64,000 bases of DNA from an uncultured archaeon (GTDB lineage: Archaea; Halobacteriota; Methanosarcinia; Methanosarcinales; Methanoperedenaceae). Below are positions 33,447 to 42,046 of the stretch, one piece after another (position 1 is the first letter of the stretch; each line of letters opens with the position of its first letter). The position numbers and the translations under genes were made by a program. The notes under the pieces are model-generated. The model saw nothing but the letters and a program-made list of their open reading frames with translations, was not told where the DNA came from and ran no database searches. The stretch covers positions 1-64,000 of the forward strand of contig CABMIH010000088.1 in NCBI GenBank assembly GCA_902386205.1, read 5' to 3'.

Positions 33447-34927
33447 TTTGTCCCCTCTGCTCTTGCGTTCTGCATGTACGCCCCGACCGCAGCAGTTATT
33501 GCAGCGACTTTCTTGTCATCTGCACCCAGGGCTGAAGCGAGCGTGGCGCCTTTCTCCTTCTCTGCCTCCACTATCTTTTCCACTTCTGCGATGATATTGT
33601 GGTCTTCTATGAAATGCGTGGTCAGGTCACCGCGCCTGAAATATTCGTTGTTCATCACTGCTTTGTGGAAAGATATATTCGTCGTGACCCCGACAATGAT
33701 ATATTCGTACAAAGCACGTTTCATGCGCGCTATGGCTTCGTTCCTGTCCCTGCCCCATACCGTGAGTTTTGATATCAGTGAATCATAGAATGGCGTAATG
33801 GTATATCCTGTGTGCACGCCGCTGTCCACCCGCACGCCCGGGCCGCCTGACGAACGGTATCTCCTGAGTTTCCCGGGGGCTGGCGTAAAATTGTTAAGCG
33901 GGTCCTCGGCGTTCAGGCGGCATTCGATCGCCCAGCCCGTCTGCCTGATATCTTTTTGTTTATAGCTCAGTTCCTGGCCCGACGCTATCCGCAACTGCTC
34001 TTTTGCAAGGTCCACTCCGGTGACAACCTCCGTGATCGGGTGTTCAACCTGGAGCCTTGTGTTCATCTCAAGGAAATAGTAATTGCCTTTCGAATAAAGG
34101 AACTCGATAGTGCCGGCATTAGTATAATTGATGGCTGCTGCGGCTTTCACAGCATCTGAGCCCATCCTTTCCCGTAATTTCGGCGTCATAATAGGAGAAG
34201 GCGACTCTTCGATAAGCTTCTGGTGCCTCCGCTGTATCGAACATTCACGGTCGCCTACATGGATAATATTCCCGGATGAATCCGCAAGTATCTGGAATTC
34301 TATATGCCTCGGTTCTTCAAGGTATTTTTCAATGAACACCGTGGCGTCCCCGAAAGTTGATTTCGCAACCGAGCGGGCGGATTCTATCATCTCTATGAGT
34401 TCGCCGCTTTTGCGTACCACTTTCATCCCGATTCCCCCGCCCCCCGCCGAGGCCTTCACGATCACAGGATACCCGATTTTTCCGGCTGTATCAAGCGCTT
34501 CATCAAAATCATTTACCCCGTTCTCGCTTCCCGGGATAACAGGGATCCCGGCGGCTTTCATAGTTTTCTTCGCTTCGATCTTGCTGCCTACACTCTCAAT
34601 GGCCTCACTCGACGGGCCGATGAAAGTTATTCCTTCTTTCTCACATCTTTCTGCGAATTCAGGGTTCTCAGCAAGAAAACCGTATCCGGGGTGAATCCCT
34701 TCCGCGCCTGTTTTATGCGCCACATCAAGGATATTGTCCATGTTCAGGTAGCTCTGGGTTGCAGGGGCGGGGCCTATGGGATATGCCTCGTCCGCGTATT
34801 TTGCGAAAAGGGCGTTCTTATCGACCTCGGAATACACGGCAACTGTCTTTACGTCAAGCTCCCGGCATGCACGCATGACACGAATCGCGATCTCACCGCG
34901 GTTGGCGATCAGTACTTTTTTGAACAT
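33443..34927 (-). CDS. pycA: Pyruvate carboxylase subunit A (biotin carboxylase)
   Basis: 494 residues. The protein carboxylates biotin at the expense of ATP and bicarbonate. It opens [25 protein letters not shown], has the ATP-grasp motifs [17 protein letters not shown] and [21 protein letters not shown] with the catalytic region [13 protein letters not shown], and [16 protein letters not shown]. With the separate subunit B it forms the two-subunit archaeal pyruvate carboxylase that makes oxaloacetate. It lies 2 nt after pycB and overlaps birA by 4 nt. Confidence 0.95.
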   Translation of the reverse strand: MFKKVLIANRGEIAIRVMRACRELDVKTVAVYSEVDKNALFAKYADEAYPIGPAPATQSYLNMDNILDVAHKTGAEGIHPGYGFLAENPEFAERCEKEGITFIGPSSEAIESVGSKIEAKKTMKAAGIPVIPGSENGVNDFDEALDTAGKIGYPVIVKASAGGGGIGMKVVRKSGELIEMIESARSVAKSTFGDATVFIEKYLEEPRHIEFQILADSSGNIIHVGDRECSIQRRHQKLIEESPSPIMTPKLRERMGSDAVKAAAAINYTNAGTIEFLYSKGNYYFLEMNTRLQVEHPITEVVTGVDLAKEQLRIASGQELSYKQKDIRQTGWAIECRLNAEDPLNNFTPAPGKLRRYRSSGGPGVRVDSGVHTGYTITPFYDSLISKLTVWGRDRNEAIARMKRALYEYIIVGVTTNISFHKAVMNNEYFRRGDLTTHFIEDHNIIAEVEKIVEAEKEKGATLASALGADDKKVAAITAAVGAYMQNARAEGTK

Positions 34928-34929
34928 GA

Positions 34930-36645
34930 TTATCCTATAACAATCAACGTGTCCCCTGCGCCCACTGTGCTGCCCTCTTTTACGAGTATTTCTTTCACAG
35001 TTCCGGCATGGGGTGCATGGATATTGTTTTCCATTTTCATCGCTTCAAGTACTATCACTATGTCGCCCCTGGCGACTGAGTCGCCTTTTTTGACCTTGAT
35101 CTTGAGCACCATACCCTGCATGCTTGCAGTAATGGCACCATCCAGTGTTTTTGGGTGCTCGGCTTCAGCCGGGCGAACGGATACACCGCCTCCTGTAGAG
35201 ATGATCCTCACATTGAACAGGTCGCCATCCACCTCGACCTTGAACTCTGTAGGTAATGGCGCAGCAGCCTTCCCGTTATTAGTTTTTGGAGCAAGAAGCG
35301 CTTCTTCTTTAGTTTCACCGCGCAGGAATTTCGGGGCTATTGCAGGATAAAGCGCATAAGTGAGTATATCTTCGGGTTTTTTTACGATCCCAAGGCCATA
35401 AGCTTCTTTCGTGACTTTATCAAGTTCGGGCTGCAACAGGTCGGCGGGGCGGCAGGTAATGGGCTGTTCTTCCCCGAGTATTTTTGCTAATATCTCTTTA
35501 CTAATGGGAGCAGGTGTGCGCCCGTACAGGCCTTTGACATAATCCCTGACCTCTTTAGGCACGACTTTGTATCTCTCGCCCATAAGCACATTGAGCACGG
35601 CCTGAGTTCCTACTATCTGGCTTGTCGGTGTGACAAGGGGCGGATATCCAAGTTCCTCTCGCACCCTTGGCATCTCGGCCTGTACAGCCTCGTATTTGTC
35701 AAGCGCATTTTGTTCTTTTAGCTGCGATACGAGATTGGAAATCATCCCCCCCGGGATCTGGTATTTCAGAACATTCGTGTCAATCCTTTCCGATATGGGG
35801 TCGAGTATCCCGCGGTATTTTTCCTTTATCTCCTCAAAGTATTTCTTGATCTCAATGAGCAGGAAGAGGTCAAGCCCAGTGTCATAGGGTGTCCCGCGAA
35901 GCGCAGCAACGGTAGTCTCAGTGGGAGGCTGCGATGTACCCCACGCAAAAGGTGAGAAAGCCGTATCGAGGATATCCACTCCTGCTTCGCATGCGAAAAG
36001 GTAGCTCATGGGAGCCATTCCGCTCGTGCAGTGGCTGTGGAGGTCAACAGGAATGCTTATTTCCTCTTTCAGCGCACTGACAAGGTCAAAAGCGTTCTGC
36101 GGGGATATAAGGCCGGCCATGTCTTTTATGCACAGCGAATCGCACCCCATTTCCTCAAGCTCCTTTGCCATCTTGACAAACAGCGGAATGGGATGTACGG
36201 GACTTATTGTATAGCATACCGTTCCCTGCACATGGGCGCCGACGCGCTTTGCTGTCCTGATGGATACTTCCATGTTCCGTATGTCGTTCACGGCATCGAA
36301 TATCCTGAAGATATCAATCCCGGATTCTGCCGCATGCTCGACGAATTTTTCAACAATGTCATCGGGATAATGCCTGTAACCCACGAGGTTCTGCCCCCGC
36401 AGAAGCATCTGGAGGGGTGTTTTCTTGATAGTTTTCTTAAGTGCCCGAAGCCTATCCCAGGGATCTTCGTTCAAAAAGCGTATCGATGTATCGAATGTCG
36501 CACCGCCCCATACTTCAAGTGAGAAGAATCCCACATCGTCCATCTTCTCGGCAATAGGAAGCATATCTCTTGTTCGCATGCGCGTGGCTATGAGGGATTG
36601 ATGGGCATCCCTGAGGGTTGTGTCAGTGAGTTTTACTGGTGGCAT
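34930..36645 (-). CDS. pycB: Pyruvate carboxylase subunit B (carboxyltransferase with biotin carrier domain)
   Basis: 571 residues. The TIM-barrel carboxyltransferase starts [21 protein letters not shown] and includes [15 protein letters not shown] and the metal-site [13 protein letters not shown] middle linker domain precedes a biotinyl domain with [14 protein letters not shown] near residue 530, whose Lys is biotinylated. First gene of the operon with pycA and birA. In methanogen-type archaea the enzyme feeds oxaloacetate into the partial TCA pathway for biosynthesis. Confidence 0.95.
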   Translation of the reverse strand: MPPVKLTDTTLRDAHQSLIATRMRTRDMLPIAEKMDDVGFFSLEVWGGATFDTSIRFLNEDPWDRLRALKKTIKKTPLQMLLRGQNLVGYRHYPDDIVEKFVEHAAESGIDIFRIFDAVNDIRNMEVSIRTAKRVGAHVQGTVCYTISPVHPIPLFVKMAKELEEMGCDSLCIKDMAGLISPQNAFDLVSALKEEISIPVDLHSHCTSGMAPMSYLFACEAGVDILDTAFSPFAWGTSQPPTETTVAALRGTPYDTGLDLFLLIEIKKYFEEIKEKYRGILDPISERIDTNVLKYQIPGGMISNLVSQLKEQNALDKYEAVQAEMPRVREELGYPPLVTPTSQIVGTQAVLNVLMGERYKVVPKEVRDYVKGLYGRTPAPISKEILAKILGEEQPITCRPADLLQPELDKVTKEAYGLGIVKKPEDILTYALYPAIAPKFLRGETKEEALLAPKTNNGKAAAPLPTEFKVEVDGDLFNVRIISTGGGVSVRPAEAEHPKTLDGAITASMQGMVLKIKVKKGDSVARGDIVIVLEAMKMENNIHAPHAGTVKEILVKEGSTVGAGDTLIVIG

Positions 36646-36732
36646 GTTTTCTGGAACTTAATTGGCTGTATTGTTATTTAATTTATGGTCTTTTCTAAGC
36701 CTTCATATATAATCCCTTCAAGCCAAAATAGA

Positions 36733-37689
36733 TCAAAAGCCATTCCCTCTTAACGCCCTCATGATCCCAATTATCGAATCAACATCTCTTGCATCATTTA
36801 TCTTTTCACGCACTGGTTTTATGTTCTCTTTATATTTAAGGAACCACTGTGCTTTGAGCTTCAAATCACTGTATGCCATCAGGTCGTATTTGCGGCATAG
36901 CTCCTCATACCCAAAAAAATCATCCAGGCGTTCCTCAAAGGTCCTGGCGGGCAGCAGTTCCCCTCTATCAAGATATTGGGAAAGGCGGCGGAATATGTAC
37001 GGGTCACCCATAGCGGCCCTTCCTATCATAAGCCCGTCGCACTGCGTATATTCAAGTACATGCATTGCCTGTTTTTCATCAAAGACATCGCCGTTTGCGA
37101 TAACAGGAATAGAAAGCCTTTCTTTGACACATTTGATAAAATCGAGATCGGACTTTCCTGAATATCCCTGTTTTTGCGTTCTTCCGTGGACTGTAAGCGC
37201 CTGTGCGCCTGCACTCTCGATGCGCCAGGCAATTTTGCATGTCTCTTCAAGGCTGTCCAGTATCCTCATTTTTGCAGTTACGGGTACATCTACTGATCCT
37301 GAAATTTTTTCAATGATCTCACCGATTTTTTCTGGATCTTTTAAAAGTGCAGACCCAAACCCATTTCTAATAACGTTCTGGTCAGGACAGCCAAGATTTA
37401 CGTCTATAATTTCGGGCCTGTATGTTTCCTGCATGATAACTGCTGAACTGGCAAGGATATCGGGGTCAGAACCCAGTAACTGTATCCCCATCGGCCTTTC
37501 CTCGAGGGAGGTAAAACCGCGTTCCATGCTTTTGGGATTTTTCCTCACAATAGCTTCGGAACATGCCATTTCTGAAAACACAAGCGCTGCCCCGTATTTT
37601 TTACAGAGGAGCCGGAATGGCAGGTTCGTTACACCGGACATGGGGGCAAGGATAAGGTTTCCGTTTAATTTCAATTTTCCGATGATCAT
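36733..37689 (-). CDS. dus: tRNA-dihydrouridine synthase
   Basis: About 318 residues from ATG 37689 (MIIGKLKLNGNLILAPMSGVTN); ATG 37710 in the same frame adds seven residues. It is a flavin TIM-barrel enzyme reducing uridines in the tRNA D-loop. Key motifs are LAPMSGVTNLPFRLLCKKYG, IDVNLGCPDQNVIRNGFGSALL (catalytic Cys in NLGCP), VTAKMRI, ALTVHGRTQKQGYSG and GLMIGRAAMGDPYIF. It lies 22 nt upstream-strand-wise of the VIT1-like pseudogene and may be co-transcribed with it. Confidence 0.93.
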   Translation of the reverse strand: MIIGKLKLNGNLILAPMSGVTNLPFRLLCKKYGAALVFSEMACSEAIVRKNPKSMERGFTSLEERPMGIQLLGSDPDILASSAVIMQETYRPEIIDVNLGCPDQNVIRNGFGSALLKDPEKIGEIIEKISGSVDVPVTAKMRILDSLEETCKIAWRIESAGAQALTVHGRTQKQGYSGKSDLDFIKCVKERLSIPVIANGDVFDEKQAMHVLEYTQCDGLMIGRAAMGDPYIFRRLSQYLDRGELLPARTFEERLDDFFGYEELCRKYDLMAYSDLKLKAQWFLKYKENIKPVREKINDARDVDSIIGIMRALRGNGF

Positions 37690-37728
37690 ACTTTTTTGGC
37701 ACTTGAACAAATTGTTTTTATAAAAACC

Positions 37729-38233
37729 TTACCCAATCCATTTGGATAATAAATTGCCGGCCAGATAAGATACGAAAATAACAAATACTGCAAGCGAAAC
37801 GTGCCCGAAAATAAGTTTGACCGGATCTTCCTTCTTGAACCTGGCAATATAAAAATTAAGCACTACCAGCAGCAGCAGACCCCCAGGCAATATCCACAAT
37901 AATAGCGGTCTGAAGTTGAAAAACCAGAATGGGAACTGCAAAGGTCAATATAAAGATGCAAACTGCAAGGAATGTAAAAAAAGTGGTCATCCAGACCTCT
38001 TTTGAAGTATGTGTGGGTTTTCCATTCTCAAATTCGGCTTCTTCTGTGATGTGGAAACCTGCAGCATCCGCAAGGCCATCTGCTATTGCCATGATAACTA
38101 TCCCGGCAAGAACGGCTATTTTTGATGAGGTGGCTTCGTGCAGCCCGACTATCATTCCGAGTGCTGTGATCACCCCGGATGTAACACCAAAAGAAACCCC
38201 GGTGATGATCTGATGTGCATATTTTGGACACAT
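37729..38233 (-). pseudogene. VIT1/CCC1-family transporter broken by a one-base frameshift
   Basis: The first frame (from ATG 38233) reads GVSFGVTSGVITALGMIVGL, then ADGLADAAGFHITEEAEFE and FAVPILVFQLQTAIIVDIAWG, typical of VIT1-like iron/manganese transporters, before running into a stop at 37856. Translation continues in the +1 frame as GLLLLVVLNFYIARF and so on to 37729. Removing one G from the G5 run (C5 on the plus strand at 37880-37884) joins them as AWGLLLLVVLNFYIARF without a break. Either a recent inactivation, a sequencing error or, less likely, programmed frameshifting. Confidence 0.75.
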
Positions 38234-38297
38234 TTATAATTAACAGTAAGTTCTACATCAATTAAGCTTATTGCTTCACTCCGTATCCCAGTCATCT

Positions 38298-38367
38298 TTC
38301 ATCCTTGAAATTCCCTGATTTACCTTGAGGCTCAACTTCGGGGGGACGGAATCAAGAAGTCCGGGAG
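38298..38367 (-). repeat. 70-bp relic of the TPR gene 3' end (left flank of the chaperone block)
   Basis: This matches 51842-51911, the end of the TPR gene, in the same orientation with about four mismatches. On the minus strand it reads PGLLDSVPPKLSLKVNQGIS and then RMKDDWDTE before a stop; the intact gene reads the same to RMKNE. Similarity stops abruptly after 'ccgggag' at 38367. It marks either a lost paralogue or a duplication flanking the block inserted between the copies. Confidence 0.8.
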
Positions 38368-38429
38368 GGGGAATAGAGCGGTTGTATCTTTATCCAAAAA
38401 ATTTGAATGAAAGCTATTAATACTATTAA

Positions 38430-38456
38430 CATATTAACAAATAACTTGTTAATATG
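38430..38456 (+). promoter_or_regulatory. Perfect 11-bp inverted repeat before the secreted protein gene
   Basis: Arms CATATTAACAA (38430-38440) and TTGTTAATATG (38446-38456) are separated by 5 nt. It lies 27-53 bp before ATG 38483, in an A/T-rich promoter region, so a dimeric regulator could bind there. The winged-helix gene at 50580 in the same block is a candidate, but no matching copy is found upstream of that gene. Confidence 0.55.
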
Positions 38457-38482
38457 ATTAACACAACTTAGGAGGTATAACA

Positions 38483-39313
38483 ATGAACAATAAAATGAAA
38501 TGTAAGGGAAATCCAATAACAGGGGTTGCAATGACTGCAATAATTTTAACCTCTGTATTCGTTACAATTGTGCCCACAGTGAATGCTGGAATTAGTGATG
38601 GAATAGGATTACAGAATTATGTAACAAATTTCCCTGATATTAATGGTTTTAATAAACTAACAGAAAAGATAACAAAACCAGCGCCTACCGGGATATACCC
38701 AGGGGGTATACCACAAATGACACAGCTAAGAGAAACAGAGCGTAAATTAATGAACTCAATCCCGAACCCGGCAATGGAGTACAACGCTATTAGTTTTGTG
38801 GAAGATCTTTACAAATATCAGGGGTATGCAATGAAAGCTGGTTCAATACTATCTGGCGACATCCCTCTAAGCATACCTTCGAATAATAAATTCAACCTCC
38901 CCTTCCTCAGCTATGTCAAATTTAAAGTTCCTTTCGATCTTGGTCCGCCAATCGGCATTGATACCCCCAGATTAAATCTCAATCCAATGTCAACGGGGAT
39001 AAATCTTTTTAGGGATAACATAAAAAGAGACCTTCAAATCACGAAGCAACGACTTACAGAACCTATGGTTCATAATATTGAATATAAGTTCAGGGATTAT
39101 GGAATAAGCGGGTTTGGAAAAATAAATATCTGGCAGCAATGGACTCCGGGTGGAGATCTGGGTACTATGACACGGAATATCAACAAAAGGTCAACATATA
39201 ATATTAAAATCCCTGACCCCAGCTATTCTCGCCAGCAAATTCCTCAGATACGACCAATATCACAATCAAATTACAGAATGCCGGGTTATAGCACGTATCC
39301 AAGATACCGTTAA
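38483..39313 (+). CDS. Secreted hypothetical protein
   Basis: 276 residues with a strong AGGAGGT before ATG 38483. A signal peptide (VAMTAIILTSVFVTIVPTVNA) is preceded by an unusually long charged N-region. The mature part is rich in Asn, Pro, Ile and Arg, has no Cys apart from one near the N-terminus, and no C-terminal membrane helix or sorting motif. I do not recognise a family. It is the first gene of the accessory block; its product could be a client of, or exported by, the downstream chaperone system (inference). Confidence 0.65.
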   Translation: MNNKMKCKGNPITGVAMTAIILTSVFVTIVPTVNAGISDGIGLQNYVTNFPDINGFNKLTEKITKPAPTGIYPGGIPQMTQLRETERKLMNSIPNPAMEYNAISFVEDLYKYQGYAMKAGSILSGDIPLSIPSNNKFNLPFLSYVKFKVPFDLGPPIGIDTPRLNLNPMSTGINLFRDNIKRDLQITKQRLTEPMVHNIEYKFRDYGISGFGKINIWQQWTPGGDLGTMTRNINKRSTYNIKIPDPSYSRQQIPQIRPISQSNYRMPGYSTYPRYR

Positions 39314-39509
39314 TTCTCAAGCTCCCGGGAAATTAAAAATACACATAGGCACATTAGAAAATGAAAGAAGGTATAGTTATTGACTTCCATGTGATAGTTC
39401 TACCATCTGTGGATGCAATAGCAAAAATCGAAGGCTGGATTAAATGTGACTTTGGCTAACACCTGGCTGGTGATACTTCACGCTTTGTCGCTAAAATATT
39501 ATCCAGAAT

Positions 39510-39520
39510 CTTTATAAATA
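39510..39520 (+). promoter_or_regulatory. TATA-like box upstream of the HEAT-repeat gene
   Basis: The sequence ctttataaatatttaaa, centred on 39510-39520, lies about 33-43 bp before ATG 39553, so transcription would start only some ten bases upstream of the start codon. The preceding part of the 239-nt gap contains a 32-codon frame (ATG 39361 to TAA 39459) of unknown meaning and nothing else recognisable. Confidence 0.5.
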
Positions 39521-39552
39521 TTTAAATCAAAATAGAAAAAGGAGATGCGAAT

Positions 39553-40200
39553 ATGGGAATATTTGATGATCTGTTTAAGTCAAAAGAGCCGAATATAGAC
39601 GAGATGAAGGCGAAGAAAAATGTTAAAGGACTGGTTAAAGCATTGCAATACAAAAAGAATCCCGAGATTCAAATATATGTAGCTCGGACTCTTGGAGAGA
39701 TAGGAGATGCGAGAGCAGTTAAACCCCTCATTCAAGTTCTGTTAAAGGATGAAAATCCAACTATTCGAAAGACTGTGGCTGAGGCTCTTGGAGATATAGA
39801 AGATAGGGACTACAAATCATCCAGCATAGCCGCAACAAAGGCTCTTAAAAGGGCCATTAGAGGTATAGAGTACGCAGATGCAGAAGAGCTAGAAAAGTCT
39901 CTTGAAAAATTAGGAGATGCAAGAGCTGTGGAAGAGGCTCTTGGAGAAATAACAGAAGTAAGGGCGGTTGGCCCTCTCATTCAAGCTCTATTAAATGATG
40001 AAGATTCTGTTGTTCGTGGGTCTGCGGCTGAGGCTCTTGGAAAGATAGGAGATATAAGAGCAAGAGAAGCACTTATTGAAGCTAAAGAAGATGAAAATCA
40101 GTATGTTAAAGAGGCTGCACAAAAGGCGGTGGATAAAATCAACTTATGCTTTACAAAAAAGTATTTAATAGAGTCCGCGCTGAAATCCTCATTTCGTTGA
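39553..40200 (+). CDS. HEAT-repeat (PBS-lyase-like) protein
   Basis: 215 residues. Repeats of the EZ-HEAT type are clear: VARTLGEIGDARAVKPLIQVLLKDENPTIRKTVAEALGDI, and later GEITEVRAVGPLIQALLNDEDSVVRGSAAEALGKIGDIRA and EALIEAKEDENQYVKEAAQKAV. Such proteins form curved scaffolds for binding other proteins. It opens the gene run that continues with the AAA ATPase 68 nt later and could act as an adaptor for it. AAAGGAGA precedes the start. Confidence 0.85.
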   Translation: MGIFDDLFKSKEPNIDEMKAKKNVKGLVKALQYKKNPEIQIYVARTLGEIGDARAVKPLIQVLLKDENPTIRKTVAEALGDIEDRDYKSSSIAATKALKRAIRGIEYADAEELEKSLEKLGDARAVEEALGEITEVRAVGPLIQALLNDEDSVVRGSAAEALGKIGDIRAREALIEAKEDENQYVKEAAQKAVDKINLCFTKKYLIESALKSSFR

Positions 40201-40268
40201 AACAATTCAATTGATTTAAATGGTGAGTGAATGATACGTTTGTAAAATAAACATGTGGATGATGAACT

Positions 40269-41540
40269 ATGCAACTAAAAGTAATGGACGTGCCCTGGAA
40301 TCTTATAGGTGGTAAGGAAATCATAATTAACGCCGATAACAAAGAATTTGAAGCAGGGAATGTAGTAAAAATTTGGAAGGAAGGAAAAATCACAGCTGCC
40401 AAAATTAATAAGATAGATCAAAGCGGTAAAAATACAATACGTCTGGATAAACATTTGCGGGGGAATCTTTCAGTTGAGATTGGAGATAATGTGAATGTTG
40501 AAAAACTTGACAGGATAACAGATGCTGAAAAGGTACAAGTCTCAAGTAATGTCGAAATGGATGAAACCAAAGTAAAAGTCTTTCTGAATGGTTCAATTGT
40601 ATGCGAAGATAACAATGAGCATTTCCCGAAAGAGGGGGTGGTAATCCATATATCCAAAACATTGCCAAAAGGAATAGTCAAAGTTGTCCAATCAACCGAA
40701 ATTCAGATAACGCCTCTGAATGCAAGATTGAAAACCGTTTCACACACAGACAATAAATCCTTTGATATATCAACCGAGATTCCTAATGTTAGTTATATTG
40801 ATGTTGGTGGTCTCGATAATGTGAAAAGACTGTTGACTGAAAACATAGTTTATGCCATGAAAAAAGCAGATGTATATAAAAAAATCGGCTACAGGCCAAT
40901 TAAAGGGATAATGCTTTATGGCCCGCCGGGTACAGGCAAAACATTGATTGCAAAAGCAACTGCTTTTGAGTCAGCGGCCAATTTCATATTTGTCCCGAGC
41001 TCAAAATTGAAGAACATGTATTATGGTGAATCTGAAAGAAAGATGCGCGAGATCTTCATAAAAGCTAAAGAGCATACCCCTTGTATAATATTTTTTGATG
41101 AAATTGATGCTATAGCGGAAGAAAGAACAGATTGGAAAATTACAATCGTCAATCAGTTACTGGTATTGATGGATGAAATTGCAGACATGGACATATTTGT
41201 CATAGGTGCAACCAATATGATTCATCTCATTGACCATGCGCTTCTCAGGCCAGGCAGATTCATACCAATAGAAGTGCCTCCTCCAGATAAAATTGCAAGA
41301 GAACAGATATTTAGAGTCCACCTAACTAACAACTTAATAGATGATGTTGAATTCAAAGAGCTCGCTTCAGCTACCGATAATTTGACGGGGGCGGAAATTT
41401 CGGCCATTTGCAACAGGGCTAAGATGGAGGCAATGCGCGAGATGGATTTCTCACCGGAATCTAAACTTGAAATAAAACATCTTCGGGAAGCTATCAAAAA
41501 TCAGATTGATAAGAAACCTCCTTCAACTATGTATGTATAG
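40269..41540 (+). CDS. Cdc48-like single-ring AAA ATPase with HbYX-type C-terminus
   Basis: 423 residues. Residues 1-80 resemble the Cdc48 N-domain double-psi barrel and 85-165 the second N-subdomain. One AAA module follows, with VGGLDNVKRLLTENI, Walker A GPPGTGKT at residue ~218, the pore-loop region FIFVPSSKLKNMYYGESERKMREIF, Walker B IIFFDEIDAIAEER, sensor VIGATNMI and arginine-finger LLRPGRF. A normal Cdc48 has two AAA rings of ~800 residues in all; the second is missing. The last residues MYV match the HbYX motif by which PAN and archaeal Cdc48 dock on the 20S proteasome. Twelve nt separate it from the GrpE-like gene. Confidence 0.9.
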   Translation: MQLKVMDVPWNLIGGKEIIINADNKEFEAGNVVKIWKEGKITAAKINKIDQSGKNTIRLDKHLRGNLSVEIGDNVNVEKLDRITDAEKVQVSSNVEMDETKVKVFLNGSIVCEDNNEHFPKEGVVIHISKTLPKGIVKVVQSTEIQITPLNARLKTVSHTDNKSFDISTEIPNVSYIDVGGLDNVKRLLTENIVYAMKKADVYKKIGYRPIKGIMLYGPPGTGKTLIAKATAFESAANFIFVPSSKLKNMYYGESERKMREIFIKAKEHTPCIIFFDEIDAIAEERTDWKITIVNQLLVLMDEIADMDIFVIGATNMIHLIDHALLRPGRFIPIEVPPPDKIAREQIFRVHLTNNLIDDVEFKELASATDNLTGAEISAICNRAKMEAMREMDFSPESKLEIKHLREAIKNQIDKKPPSTMYV

Positions 41541-41551
41541 GAGATAAAATC

Positions 41552-42046
41552 ATGCAAAATTACCCTTTGCTTGCCGAAAAATTGAAAAAAGGATATGAAC
41601 AATTAGATCAGTTCTCAATAGGATTAATAAAATTAAAGCGGGACTTCGAAGAACTTTTACCTCAAATGGAAAGTTATCGTCAAATAATAGAAACTGATAA
41701 AAGAAATTATTCAGATTCGTATGATAGACTAACTCTCAGGTTGATCGATATTTTGGATGACCTCCAATCGCAGAATCTTAAAGGGATGGATACAGATGCT
41801 AAATTCGAAGGCTTTATTATTGCAAGATTGGAGGATGTGGTGAGAAGAGAAAGCGTCTTGCCTTTTAATGCTGAATTCGGAGAATTATTTAATTCTGAAA
41901 AACATGAAGTCATCAAAAGTATTGTGGATAACGAGAAACCTGATGGTACTATCATAAAAATACTTAAACCGGGATACTTACGAAATCAAAAAATAATAAG
42001 GAGAGCAGAGGTAATTGTAACCCGCAGGGAGGTTGATGAGATATGA
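41552..42046 (+). CDS. GrpE-like nucleotide exchange factor
   Basis: 164 residues. An N-terminal helical part (LDQFSIGLIKLKRDFEELLPQMESYRQI) is followed by the GrpE head: LTLRLIDILDDLQSQNLKG, RRESVLPFNAEFGELFNSEKHEVIK, PDGTIIKILKPGYLRNQKII and RRAEVIVTR. This tracks canonical GrpE (FDPxxHEA, GTVxxVLxxGYxxxxRxxRPAxVxV) in order and spacing. The long dimerising coiled coil of typical GrpE is shorter. It overlaps the Hsp70-like gene by 4 nt, so it is presumably that protein's ADP-release factor. Confidence 0.8.
   Translation: MQNYPLLAEKLKKGYEQLDQFSIGLIKLKRDFEELLPQMESYRQIIETDKRNYSDSYDRLTLRLIDILDDLQSQNLKGMDTDAKFEGFIIARLEDVVRRESVLPFNAEFGELFNSEKHEVIKSIVDNEKPDGTIIKILKPGYLRNQKIIRRAEVIVTRREVDEI

Noticed and set aside
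39361-39459. 32-codon frame between the secreted protein and HEAT-repeat genes
   Set aside because: No Shine-Dalgarno and no family; it ends before the HEAT gene promoter and could be a relic, but evidence is too thin to list as a gene.
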